64,000 nt of DNA, from the NCBI RefSeq assembly GCF_022919115.1, contig NZ_CP095072.1, forward strand, positions 4,030,001-4,094,000, given 5' to 3'. Numbering within the stretch: the stretch's first letter is position 1; every line of letters begins with the position of its first letter. The DNA comes from Gracilibacillus caseinilyticus (lineage in GTDB: Bacteria; Bacillota; Bacilli; Bacillales; Amphibacillaceae). The translations under genes were made by a program, and so were the position numbers. Shown here piece by piece: positions 55,991 to 64,000 of this stretch. The notes beneath the pieces were generated by a model. That model did no database searches. It saw only the letters and a list, made by a program, of their open reading frames with translations, and was not told where the DNA came from.

Positions 55991-56030
55991 TTAGCGGCAT
56001 ACCCGTAGCCTTATCTAGAAAGTTTCCCTT

Positions 56031-57569
56031 TTATTTTTTAATTAAACTGTCTCCAGTCATTTCTTTCGGTTTATCAACCTGTAATAAATCAAGAAGTGTT
56101 GGCGCTAAATCAGCAAGGATCCCGCCATCACGTAATTCTATGTCATCTTTTGTTACGATGACAGGTACCGGATTGGTCGTATGAGCCGTCATTGGGTCCC
56201 CTTCAGGTGTAATGACCTCATCTGAGTTTCCATGGTCAGCTGTAATAATCGCCTGACCGCCTTTTTCAACGATCTTGTCTACAATTTTTCCAAGACATTC
56301 ATCTACTGTTTCAATTGCCTTCACAGTAGGCTCCAGCATACCTGAATGGCCTACCATATCCGGGTTGGCAAAATTCAAGATGATCGCATTTTGCTCGTCT
56401 TTATCCAATTCCTCAAGCAATGCATCTGTTACTTCATACGCACTCATTTCCGGTTTCAGATCATATGTTGCTACTTTTGGTGAATCAATTAAGATTCGTT
56501 TTTCACCAGGAAATTCTTTTTCACGTCCACCACTCATAAAGAAAGTAACGTGAGGATATTTCTCAGTCTCAGCAATACGGAGCTGATTCAGGTTATTCTG
56601 TGATAATACTTCACCAACCGTATTGTCTAAGTTTACTGGTTTATAAGCGACGTAACCATCCACCGTTTCGCTGAAGTTCGTCAAGCAAACGAAATGAATG
56701 TTTTTCGGTGCCTTATCGCCACGGTCAAAATCACGGAAATCTTCATTTGCGAAGGTACGTGAAATTTGGATCGCGCGATCAGGACGGAAATTATAGAAAA
56801 TAACCGAGTCGTCATCTTGAATAGTTGCTTTAGGTTTGCCGTTCTCATCAGTGATTACAGATGGGATCACGAACTCGTCATAGATTTCATTCTTGTAAGA
56901 ATCCTCTACAACTTCCAGTGGATCCATATATTTCGGTCCTTCTCCGTATACCATGGCATCATAGGACTTTTTGACACGATCCCAACGTTTGTCGCGATCC
57001 ATGGAATAATAACGACCAGATAATGTAGCAAATTCACCTACACCATATTCATCCATTTTTTCTTGTGCATCTTTTATATATTTTTTGGCAGATTTCTGAT
57101 CAACATCTCGTCCATCTAAAAACGCGTGCACATATACTTTCTGCACTCCTTTATCTGCTGCAAGCTTTAGGACAGCATACAGGTGCTTGATATGACTATG
57201 TACACCGCCATCAGATAACAAGCCAAAGACGTGTAATGCTTTGTCATGCTTTTTCGCATGGTCTACAGCATCTAATAACACTTGATTTTCAAAGAAATCG
57301 CCATCTTTAATAGATAAGTTAACGCGTGTTAAGCTTTGGTAAACGATTCTTCCTGCACCAATGTTCAAATGACCCACTTCTGAGTTACCCATTTGACCCT
57401 TAGGTAATCCAACCGCTTCGCCACAAGCAGTTAACTGATTGTGCGCATATTGGTTCCAGTAGCGATCGAAGTTAGGTGTGTTTGCCTTTTTTACCGCATT
57501 TCCTTTTTCCTCATCTCTAATAGCATAACCATCGAGAATGATGAGGGCTGCTAGTTTGTTTTGGCTCAT
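56031..57569 (-). CDS. gpmI: 2,3-bisphosphoglycerate-independent phosphoglycerate mutase
   Basis: 512 residues; Mn2+-dependent interconversion of 3- and 2-phosphoglycerate through a phosphoserine. Catalytic Ser in [17 protein letters not shown] (near residue 62), [36 protein letters not shown] and the metal motifs [12 protein letters not shown] and [10 protein letters not shown] are intact. Starts within ATGA overlapping the tpiA stop. Confidence 0.98.
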   Translation of the reverse strand: MSQNKLAALIILDGYAIRDEEKGNAVKKANTPNFDRYWNQYAHNQLTACGEAVGLPKGQMGNSEVGHLNIGAGRIVYQSLTRVNLSIKDGDFFENQVLLDAVDHAKKHDKALHVFGLLSDGGVHSHIKHLYAVLKLAADKGVQKVYVHAFLDGRDVDQKSAKKYIKDAQEKMDEYGVGEFATLSGRYYSMDRDKRWDRVKKSYDAMVYGEGPKYMDPLEVVEDSYKNEIYDEFVIPSVITDENGKPKATIQDDDSVIFYNFRPDRAIQISRTFANEDFRDFDRGDKAPKNIHFVCLTNFSETVDGYVAYKPVNLDNTVGEVLSQNNLNQLRIAETEKYPHVTFFMSGGREKEFPGEKRILIDSPKVATYDLKPEMSAYEVTDALLEELDKDEQNAIILNFANPDMVGHSGMLEPTVKAIETVDECLGKIVDKIVEKGGQAIITADHGNSDEVITPEGDPMTAHTTNPVPVIVTKDDIELRDGGILADLAPTLLDLLQVDKPKEMTGDSLIKK

Positions 57570-58324
57570 TTTGCACCAGCCTCCACTAATTGTAAAAAGG
57601 AATCAGCTTCGAGACTTGCACCACCTACTAGCGCGCCATCAATATCAGACTGTGAAAGCAATTCATCAACATTTGCTGGTTTGACACTTCCACCATATTG
57701 AATACGTACCGCATCTCCAGCTGTGGCAGATACAGCATCTGCTACTACTTTACGAATATGTGTACAAACTTCATTCGCTTGTTCAGAAGTAGCTGTCTTA
57801 CCAGTTCCGATAGCCCAGATTGGTTCATAGGCAATGATCGAAGCTTTTACTTGCTCTTCTGATAATCCAGCAAGAGCTGCCTTCACCTGGTCTTCTACAA
57901 TTGTCATTGTTTCATTTGCTTCACGTTGATCCAATGTTTCACCAACACAGATAATTGGAATTAGATTGTGTGCAAATGCTGCGTGTGCTTTTTTGTTCAC
58001 TGTTTCGTCTGTTTCAGCAAACATTTCACGACGCTCAGAGTGACCAAGAACGACGTATGTAACGCCGATATCAGCAAGCATACTAGGGCTTACTTCACCA
58101 GTAAAGGCACCACTCTCTTCGAAATGCATATTCTGTGCTGCAACTGCTAATTCAGTTCCATTAGCCTTTTCTACCAATGTAGGCAAATAAGGGAAAGGAG
58201 CACAGACAACTGATTCCACTTTGTCTTGACTTACTACCTTGTTTTTTGTTTCTTCTACAAATTCAACTGCTTCACCAAATAACTTGTTCATTTTCCAGTT
58301 ACCCGCTATTACTTTTTTACGCAT
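57566..58324 (-). CDS. tpiA: Triosephosphate isomerase
   Basis: 252-residue TIM barrel. Catalytic Lys in AGNWKMN, His in VLGHSERRE and Glu in [14 protein letters not shown]; loop 7 GGSVKPAN. The ATG at 58322-58324 follows GGAGAGGTG; an ATG seven codons earlier sits on the ribosome site. It follows pgk by 20 bases and overlaps gpmI by four. Confidence 0.98.
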   Translation of the reverse strand: MRKKVIAGNWKMNKLFGEAVEFVEETKNKVVSQDKVESVVCAPFPYLPTLVEKANGTELAVAAQNMHFEESGAFTGEVSPSMLADIGVTYVVLGHSERREMFAETDETVNKKAHAAFAHNLIPIICVGETLDQREANETMTIVEDQVKAALAGLSEEQVKASIIAYEPIWAIGTGKTATSEQANEVCTHIRKVVADAVSATAGDAVRIQYGGSVKPANVDELLSQSDIDGALVGGASLEADSFLQLVEAGAK

Positions 58325-58344
58325 GTGATTCACCTCTCCTATCA

Positions 58345-59526
58345 TTACTTGTCGGTTAGTACACTAACACCTGGTAGTTCTTTTCCTTCCATGAATTCCA
58401 AGGAAGCTCCACCACCAGTTGAGATGTGGTCCATTTGTTCTGCGTAATGAAATTTCTCAACTGCAGCAGCAGAATCACCGCCACCAATTACAGTATAACC
58501 TTCTGTTTTACTTAATGCATCCGCAACAGCTTTTGTACCATTGGCAAATGTATCCAATTCAAATACGCCCATCGGTCCGTTCCAAATAACTAATTTAGAA
58601 TCTTTTACGATGTCAGCATATTTTTCACGTGTTTTCGGTCCAATATCCAACGCTTCTAAGTCAGCTGGAATCTGGTCAATATTTACGATTTGTGTGTTTG
58701 CATTATTAGAGAAATCATCCGCTACTACTACATCAACAGGCATAACGAAATTAACACCTTTGTCTTTCGCCTTTTGCATGTATTCTTTCGCTAATTCAAT
58801 CTTGTCTTCTTCTAATAAGGATTTACCGACCTCGTGACCTAATGCTTTAACGAAAGTATAAGCAAGTCCGCCACCGATGATCAAGTTGTCCACTTTGTTT
58901 AGTAAGTTATCAATTACCCCGATTTTGTCTTTTACTTTGGCACCGCCAATAATAGCTGTAAAAGGTCTTTCCGGGTCAGATAACGCTTTGCCTAAAACAT
59001 CCAATTCTTTTTCAAGCAAGAAGCCTGCTGCAGATGGAATATGTTCTGCAATACCAGCTGTAGAAGCGTGAGCGCGGTGTGCTGCACCAAACGCATCATT
59101 CACATAGTAATCAGCAAGACTACCGAATTCTTTAGCTAAGGCAGGATCATTTTTCGTTTCACCTGCTTCGAATCGTACGTTTTCGATTAGTAAAAGGTCA
59201 CCATCTTCTAATTGACCTACCGCTTCTTGTACTTCTGCACCAAATACCTCATCAGTCTTAATAACTGTTTTGTTAATAAGATCACTTAGACGTTTGGCAA
59301 CAGCATCCATACGTAATTCTTCTACCACTTCTCCACCTGGACGTCCTAAGTGACTGGCAAGGATTACTTTTGCACCTTGCTCAGATAGGTACTGAATCGT
59401 TGGTAGTGCTGCTTTAATACGTGTATCATCTGTAACTTCTCCGTCCTTCATCGGTACGTTGAAATCAACACGGCAAAATACTTTTTTTCCTTTTACATCA
59501 ATGTCTTTGATTGTTTGCTTGTTCAT
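58345..59526 (-). CDS. pgk: Phosphoglycerate kinase
   Basis: 393 residues, usual bacterial length; makes ATP from 1,3-bisphosphoglycerate. N-terminal substrate site [33 protein letters not shown]-site [12 protein letters not shown] and the C-terminal [12 protein letters not shown]. Between gap and tpiA, with a hairpin in the gap-pgk spacer. Confidence 0.98.
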   Translation of the reverse strand: MNKQTIKDIDVKGKKVFCRVDFNVPMKDGEVTDDTRIKAALPTIQYLSEQGAKVILASHLGRPGGEVVEELRMDAVAKRLSDLINKTVIKTDEVFGAEVQEAVGQLEDGDLLLIENVRFEAGETKNDPALAKEFGSLADYYVNDAFGAAHRAHASTAGIAEHIPSAAGFLLEKELDVLGKALSDPERPFTAIIGGAKVKDKIGVIDNLLNKVDNLIIGGGLAYTFVKALGHEVGKSLLEEDKIELAKEYMQKAKDKGVNFVMPVDVVVADDFSNNANTQIVNIDQIPADLEALDIGPKTREKYADIVKDSKLVIWNGPMGVFELDTFANGTKAVADALSKTEGYTVIGGGDSAAAVEKFHYAEQMDHISTGGGASLEFMEGKELPGVSVLTDK

Positions 59527-59581
59527 GCGTTTGTGCCTCCTTAGCGAGATTGCTTTTTACCTTCTATCGGACCAATTCAAA

Positions 59582-59611
59582 AACGGGAGGAGGATTGATC
59601 CCCCTCCCTGT
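59582..59611 (-). terminator. Attenuator-like hairpin between gap and pgk
   Basis: On the minus strand AACAGGGAGGGGG and CCTCCTCCCGTT form a GC-rich stem followed by TTTTTGAATT. Placed ten bases after the gap stop, it probably lowers expression of the distal genes relative to gap. Confidence 0.75.
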
Positions 59612-59621
59612 TCAAATAATC

Positions 59622-60629
59622 TTATAGTCCTTGTGCTTTAACGTATGCTGCTAAGTCTACTACACGGCTAGAGTATCCCATTTCGTTATCGTACCAAGAT
59701 ACTACTTTTACCATGTTGCCTTCCATTACCATTGTAGAAAGACCATCAATAGTAGAAGAATTAGTGTTGCCGATGTAGTCAACAGATACTAAAGGCTCAT
59801 CAGAATATCCAAGGATACCTTTTAAGTGACCTTCTGCTGCTTCTTTTAATGCACCATTTACATCTTCAGCTGTTACTTCTTGATCTAATTCTGCAACTAA
59901 ATCAACAAGAGATCCGTCTGGAGTAGGTACACGCATTGCCATACCATTTAATTTACCTTCTAATTCAGGTAATACTAGTGAAACTGCTTTTGCAGCACCA
60001 GTAGTTGTAGGAATGATATTTTCAGAAGCCGCACGAGCACGACGGTAATCTTTATGTGGTAAATCTAGAATTTGCTGATCATTTGTGTATGAGTGAATAG
60101 TTGTCATCATACCACGTTTCAAGCCGAACTTGTCATTCAATACTTTAGCATAAGGTGCTAAACAGTTTGTTGTACAAGAAGCATTTGAGATTACATCGTG
60201 GCTTGCTGGATCGTATTTATCTTCGTTTACACCCATTACTACTGTAATATCTTCTTCTTTAGCAGGTGCTGAGATGATAACTTTTTTTGCACCAGCAGTT
60301 AAGTGTTTCGCTGCTGCATCACGTTGTGTGAAGATACCAGTTGATTCAACAACGATTTCTACTCCTAAGTCTCCCCAACCTAAGTTTGCTGGATCACGCT
60401 CAGAAAGTACTTTGATTTCTTTTCCACCTACTACTAAAGAATCACCATTTACAGAAACTTCTTGATCAAGTTTACCGTGAACAGAATCATATTTTAGTAG
60501 GTGTGCAAGCATATTTGCATCAGTTAAATCATTAACCGCTACTACTTCTACCTCATCATTTTTTAAAGCCTGACGGAAAACGTTACGACCGATACGGCCA
60601 AAACCATTAATACCAATTTTTACTGCCAT
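59622..60629 (-). CDS. gap: Glycolytic glyceraldehyde-3-phosphate dehydrogenase
   Basis: 335 residues; NAD-dependent oxidation of glyceraldehyde 3-phosphate. NAD fold [19 protein letters not shown], acidic Asp in [10 protein letters not shown] (NAD preference), catalytic Cys in [12 protein letters not shown] (near 152), and [15 protein letters not shown] at the end. It is directly behind the CggR repressor gene, so it is the glycolytic GapA rather than the gluconeogenic GapB. Confidence 0.98.
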   Translation of the reverse strand: MAVKIGINGFGRIGRNVFRQALKNDEVEVVAVNDLTDANMLAHLLKYDSVHGKLDQEVSVNGDSLVVGGKEIKVLSERDPANLGWGDLGVEIVVESTGIFTQRDAAAKHLTAGAKKVIISAPAKEEDITVVMGVNEDKYDPASHDVISNASCTTNCLAPYAKVLNDKFGLKRGMMTTIHSYTNDQQILDLPHKDYRRARAASENIIPTTTGAAKAVSLVLPELEGKLNGMAMRVPTPDGSLVDLVAELDQEVTAEDVNGALKEAAEGHLKGILGYSDEPLVSVDYIGNTNSSTIDGLSTMVMEGNMVKVVSWYDNEMGYSSRVVDLAAYVKAQGL

Positions 60630-60681
60630 GCTAAAATTCCTCCTTAAAGAATGATTATTAATTTTATATGTAAAAGGGTTC

Positions 60682-61701
60682 TTATCCCTTTAACAACTCT
60701 TGTGCTGCTGCTTCGTCGGTGATCAATACGTTACTTTTTCCTTGTTTGAAGTACGATTGAATTGCCTTTACTTTGGAAGTTCCTCCAGCAACGGCCACGA
60801 CATATTGAGCTTTCTCTAATTCTTCCAGTTGCATACCAACAGTACGTACCTTGTACACAACTTCACCTTGTTCATTAAGGTAATAACCAAAAGCTTCACT
60901 TACAGCATTACCTCTTCTCAACTCATTCAGAACTTGTTCCGATGCTTTTCGGCGCTTTGCCATCGTAAAGGCATCACCAATACTGTGCAAAACGATTTTA
61001 GCATCATGAATTAATTCCAGAATGTCTTTAATAGCTGGTTCCTCAATGATCGAATGATACGTTTCTTCACTCAAAGGATCCGGTACATAGAGCATCCGAT
61101 AATTGCCTTTGCCTTTTTTCGCCATTTGTGCGCAAATTGAATTAGCTTGGTTTTCCACTTGCTCACCAAGTCCTCCTCTTGCTGGCACAAAGGTACAACT
61201 TGCTGCATGTTCGATCGGCTTCATCTGATTAGCAACCTCTGCCATCGATGTGCCTCCAGTAACAGCAATTGTTTGCTCGGAAGTTATTATCGTGCTTAAG
61301 AACTGTACACACGCTTTTCCTAATTCCTGTTTCACCGAAGGTTGGTTGTCACTATTTCCAGCTACAATGATGACATGCTCCAGTTGTAATTTATCCTTAA
61401 TTTGAGATTCTAAAACACGGAATTCGGAAATTTCATTCATAAATTCGGATAATTTTTCAACGATAATGTTCCCTTCTTCTGTCAATTTCATGCCTTTTGA
61501 CGTAACCATGATAAAACCATGGTTGTTGAGAAATTCAATTTCACTACGGACTAATCGTTCTGTCAGCTTCACATTCTCTGCCAGACTTCGGCGTCCGATC
61601 GGCTGCAGCCTTTCGATTTTTTGCAGTATTTTATATCTCTTTTGCATGACATCTAGTAAGTCTGGAAACAATTTTTCTTGTATTGCTAACAAATCCTTCA
61701 A
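60682..61701 (-). CDS. cggR: Central glycolytic genes regulator CggR
   Basis: 339-residue SorC/DeoR-type repressor of the gap operon, released by fructose 1,6-bisphosphate. N-terminal winged helix (about 20-75: [26 protein letters not shown]) and a large sugar-phosphate-binding domain (about 95-335: [36 protein letters not shown]). Start is TTG (61699-61701) nine bases after AAAGGAG. First gene of the operon, with 20-base-spaced GGGAC repeats upstream. Confidence 0.95.
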   Translation of the reverse strand: MKDLLAIQEKLFPDLLDVMQKRYKILQKIERLQPIGRRSLAENVKLTERLVRSEIEFLNNHGFIMVTSKGMKLTEEGNIIVEKLSEFMNEISEFRVLESQIKDKLQLEHVIIVAGNSDNQPSVKQELGKACVQFLSTIITSEQTIAVTGGTSMAEVANQMKPIEHAASCTFVPARGGLGEQVENQANSICAQMAKKGKGNYRMLYVPDPLSEETYHSIIEEPAIKDILELIHDAKIVLHSIGDAFTMAKRRKASEQVLNELRRGNAVSEAFGYYLNEQGEVVYKVRTVGMQLEELEKAQYVVAVAGGTSKVKAIQSYFKQGKSNVLITDEAAAQELLKG

Positions 61702-61727
61702 TCGGAAACGCTCCTTTATACTCTACC

Positions 61728-61764
61728 GGGGGGATTTTGTCCCTCCTAGTCGCATTCCGTCCCA
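61728..61764 (-). promoter_or_regulatory. Candidate CggR operator
   Basis: On the minus strand two direct repeats beginning GGGAC (61763-61759 and 61743-61739) are exactly 20 bases apart, the spacing of the known CGGGACN6TGTCN4 tandem operator. The TGTC parts are degenerate (CGAC and CCCC). Confidence 0.6.
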
Positions 61765-61820
61765 CTCAGAACAAAAAAATTAACTTCCGTAGATAATTGT
61801 ATCAAAAGCTTCACCTGTGC

Positions 61821-62075
61821 TCAACTATTTTCTGAATTATTTTTCGATAATAGATAGTTTTCGACAGTTTCTATGTCGATTATGCCTATGTCAATGATCG
61901 TTTCCTGATCTTTGAGCACTGGAATCATCAGATGGTAAGCTTCTAACAACTCATCTTCATTATAAATATTCACTTCTTCTAATTCAAATATAAAATCCTG
62001 TCGCAGTATTTCTAATATATGGTAAGCGTCCGTGCACAAGGAACAATTTTCTTTCCCATATAGTGTTAATTTCAT
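61821..62075 (-). CDS. Glutaredoxin-family (DUF836-like) protein
   Basis: 84-residue thioredoxin-fold protein with the dithiol motif CSLC (in YGKENCSLCTDAYHILE) and a cis-Pro region MIPVLKDQ. Proteins like this commonly lie before cggR in Bacillaceae. It likely exchanges thiols in the cytoplasm; partner unknown. The ATG follows AAGGAGC at a workable distance. It is separated from cggR by about 120 bases holding the operator. Confidence 0.85.
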   Translation of the reverse strand: MKLTLYGKENCSLCTDAYHILEILRQDFIFELEEVNIYNEDELLEAYHLMIPVLKDQETIIDIGIIDIETVENYLLSKNNSENS

Positions 62076-62165
62076 CTCCGTGCTCCTTTCTGATCAGTCA
62101 AAATCCAACTGTTTATTAACTAAAAAACATAACACAGAATATGTATACCGAAATATATTTCAATT

Positions 62166-62328
62166 ATTATTTTGAAATTAAAATGGATTAGTAAAGCTTC
62201 GGAAATATGCTCCGCGTCCTGTGGGAGCGTCAGCCGCGCTCCCCCCCGCAGGACGCGAAGCCGTTGACCGGAGCGGTATCCCAGCACAATAAATATTTCA
62301 AGCGAGTTTACATAATCTGTGTTATCAG
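62166..62328. repeat. Dispersed element, copy 3 (shortened)
   Basis: The right end (GTTTACATAATCTGTGTTAT, about 62306-62324) and inner blocks GGAAATATGCTCCGCG, GACGCGAAG, TTGACCGGAGCGGT and CCCAGCAC match copies 1 and 2; the left terminal repeat and some 200 inner bases are absent. The centre is a GC-rich hairpin, GCGTCCTGTGGGAGCG against CGCTCCC-CCGCAGGACGC. It fills the gap between the glutaredoxin-like gene and ldh. Confidence 0.75.
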
Positions 62329-62377
62329 CAGTTCAGCTATTGTTTCTTTAATCTTTCAACTCCATCCGTTGCTTAGG

Positions 62378-63343
62378 TTATCGCTTAATGGCGTTCAATC
62401 CGACATCGAGCATTTCTCGTAAGACTTTTGATGAATGATGTAATTGTTCGGTTTCTTTGTCATTCAGCTGTAATTCCATCACTTCCCGAATGCCATTTTC
62501 GTTCAATATAGCTGGTACGCCTAAATATATATCTTCTAATCCGTATTGACCATCTACGTATGCAGAAACGGTTAATACAGCATTCTCATTATTTAATATT
62601 GCACGAGTCAAACGGACTAACCCTAAACCGATTCCGTAGTAGGTTGCTCCTTTTCGCTCAATAATATGATAGGCAGCGTCACGGACATTTTCGAATAACT
62701 CAGCCATTTCATGGTGATTATATAAATCATCAATACCGGCATACTGTGATAATGGAACTCCGCCGATCTGAACATGACTCCATATTGGTAGTTCGGAATC
62801 GCCATGTTCACCCATAATATACGCATGTATATTACGAGCATCCACTTGAAAATGCTCTCCTAATAAATATCGAAATCTCGCTGTATCCAAAATCGTTCCA
62901 GATCCGATGACACGTTCCTTCGGTAACCCTGATATTTCTCTGGTAATCTGAGTTAAAATATCAACAGGATTTGTGGCGATCACAAATATTCCTTTAAAGT
63001 TAGTATCCATAACGCTAGTAACGATGCCTTTAAATATTCGAGCATTCTTTTCAACTAGATCCAATCTCGTTTCCCCAGGTTTTTGATTTGCTCCAGCTGT
63101 AATCACCACTAGATCGGCGTTATGGCAATCCTGATAACTCCCAGCTTTTATACGCATAGGGTTTCCAAAAGGCATACCATGATTTAAATCACGTGCTTCC
63201 CCTTCTGCCTTCTTTTCATTAAGGTCAATCAAGACTAGTTCATTGACTACACCTTGGTTTAACAATGCATAGGCATAGCTGGTACCGACAAAGCCTGTTC
63301 CGATAATAACTACTTTTCTTAATTTTGTAGTTTGATACGTCAT
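62378..63343 (-). CDS. ldh: L-lactate dehydrogenase
   Basis: 321 residues; reduces pyruvate to L-lactate with NADH during oxygen-poor growth. NAD fold [18 protein letters not shown], substrate Arg in [21 protein letters not shown], and catalytic His in [18 protein letters not shown] lies nine bases before the ATG at 63341-63343; an ATG three codons earlier touches the ribosome site. Transcribed alone. A Rex-type site was looked for upstream but not seen. Confidence 0.96.
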   Translation of the reverse strand: MTYQTTKLRKVVIIGTGFVGTSYAYALLNQGVVNELVLIDLNEKKAEGEARDLNHGMPFGNPMRIKAGSYQDCHNADLVVITAGANQKPGETRLDLVEKNARIFKGIVTSVMDTNFKGIFVIATNPVDILTQITREISGLPKERVIGSGTILDTARFRYLLGEHFQVDARNIHAYIMGEHGDSELPIWSHVQIGGVPLSQYAGIDDLYNHHEMAELFENVRDAAYHIIERKGATYYGIGLGLVRLTRAILNNENAVLTVSAYVDGQYGLEDIYLGVPAILNENGIREVMELQLNDKETEQLHHSSKVLREMLDVGLNAIKR

Positions 63344-63483
63344 CACAACCATCCTTTCTCAAAGAACCTTCATGAACTACATACCCAATATGTAAATAGA
63401 AAAACAAGCGAGACAAAATGGGATATAGTTCTATTTATACTATACCCCATACGAAGCACTGATGATATGAATTTTTATAACAA

Positions 63484-64000
63484 TTATGTGAATAATTGAG
63501 CAATTACACCTTCTACTCCTGAAACACCCGATATTGACAAGCCGTGAATGTAACTTCTTTGCACTGAAACTGCATCTGCACCAACATGCAAATATTGGTC
63601 TAACGCTTCCTTTGTGGTCACTTCTGTTTCGATAATAATACTAAGATTATCACCTACCACCGTTTTCACACGTTCTAATAAATCGATATTGTCATAACTG
63701 ATATTAGTTAAGATAATACCTTCTACTTGCTGCTGTAACGCAATCCTTACATCATCAATGGACAAATCACCATAAATAAATACTGGCAGATTAGTAAATT
63801 GCTTAATATATGCTAAGTCATTCCAGGTAACATGGCGATTTTGATACTCATTCGCTACCTGTTCTGCTATCGATTGTTTATTACGATGATTTTTTTTCGC
63901 AAAAATAGGATCCACTACAAAATTGGTAGTACCTCTCGCCTCTGTATCAGCAGTCTGATGGATCACATCATTAGATAATGAAACAACAATAGCTTGATAG
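63484..64000 (-). CDS. Diverged alpha-hydroxy-acid oxidase-like protein (partial)
   Basis: C-terminal 171 residues of a protein whose frame is open to the window edge (YQAIVVSLSNDVIHQTADTEARG). The pattern WNDLAYIKQFTNLPVFIYGDLSIDDVRIALQQQVEGIILTN, then GADAVSVQRSYIHGLSISGVSGVEGVIAQL, follows the FMN-dependent lactate oxidase/glycolate oxidase barrel. However the usual SNHGGRQLD (catalytic His and an Arg) reads TNISYDNID, and DGGIRRG reads ETEVTTK, so the key catalytic and phosphate-binding residues are lost. It may be inactive or have a new role. Next to ldh. Confidence 0.65.
   Translation of the reverse strand, partial: YQAIVVSLSNDVIHQTADTEARGTTNFVVDPIFAKKNHRNKQSIAEQVANEYQNRHVTWNDLAYIKQFTNLPVFIYGDLSIDDVRIALQQQVEGIILTNISYDNIDLLERVKTVVGDNLSIIIETEVTTKEALDQYLHVGADAVSVQRSYIHGLSISGVSGVEGVIAQLFT

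Noticed and set aside
63360..63482. Rex-type NADH-responsive site before ldh
   Set aside because: No TTGTGAA-N4-TTCACAA-like palindrome could be found.

Overview
The window is AT-rich DNA from a Gram-positive Bacillaceae chromosome. The glycolytic operon order (cggR-gap-pgk-tpiA-gpmI-eno), the secG-est-rnr-smpB-ssrA block, BrxA and relatives of the B. subtilis yes, yrk, mhq and ycl loci all point there. The overall feel is of the halophilic/alkaliphilic Oceanobacillus/Gracilibacillus side of the family, but that is inference. All functional assignments come from reading motifs and remembered family sequences; no search was run.

Layout. 1-1308: the end of a small chemotaxis cluster (cheX, cheW, cheY). 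2118-6183: a petrobactin/catechol-type siderophore transporter (yclNOP plus yclQ) under Fur boxes. 6426-9225: folate pABA synthesis (pabA and a pabB-pabC fusion) and bacilliredoxin brxA. 10004-11248: CwlO-like cell-wall endopeptidase. 12010-19398: a complete yes-type two-component system plus sugar ABC transporter (yesMNOPQ, yesL) with a CcpA cre site. 19659-21113: cardiolipin synthase. 21171-24686: a graveyard of broken genes (FAD monooxygenase, MerR regulator, aldo/keto reductase, LAGLIDADG protein). 25502-31675: a reactive-sulfur (persulfide) cluster with TusA, DsrE, rhodanese and metallo-beta-lactamase proteins, governed by a CstR-type repressor whose operator recurs at least five times. 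32190-33480: a decayed IS21-type element. 33707-41533: a quinone/electrophile detoxification (mhq-like) regulon with four matching 9-9 inverted repeats, interrupted by a diguanylate cyclase/EAL pair. 42674-47449: tmRNA, smpB, rnr, est, secG. 47569-50613: a lipase-like hydrolase and ptsHI. 50928-54384: a siderophore permease whose binding-protein gene has been beheaded by an ISL3-type transposase. 54572-61701: glycolysis. 61821-64000: glutaredoxin-like protein, L-lactate dehydrogenase and part of a diverged lactate-oxidase-like protein.

The most striking features are three. First, the tmRNA gene is split: its T-loop is interrupted by about 275 nt that look like a group I intron, and exact removal restores a normal T-arm and acceptor stem. 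Second, a non-coding element of about 390 bp with 26-bp terminal inverted repeats occurs in two full and two partial copies. Third, the persulfide-responsive and quinone-responsive clusters carry repeated operator sequences, two of them lying exactly inside perfect TTGACA-N17-TATAAT promoters. Several genes are damaged by frameshifts, stops, deletion or IS insertion, which suggests recent gene decay in the accessory part of this chromosome.
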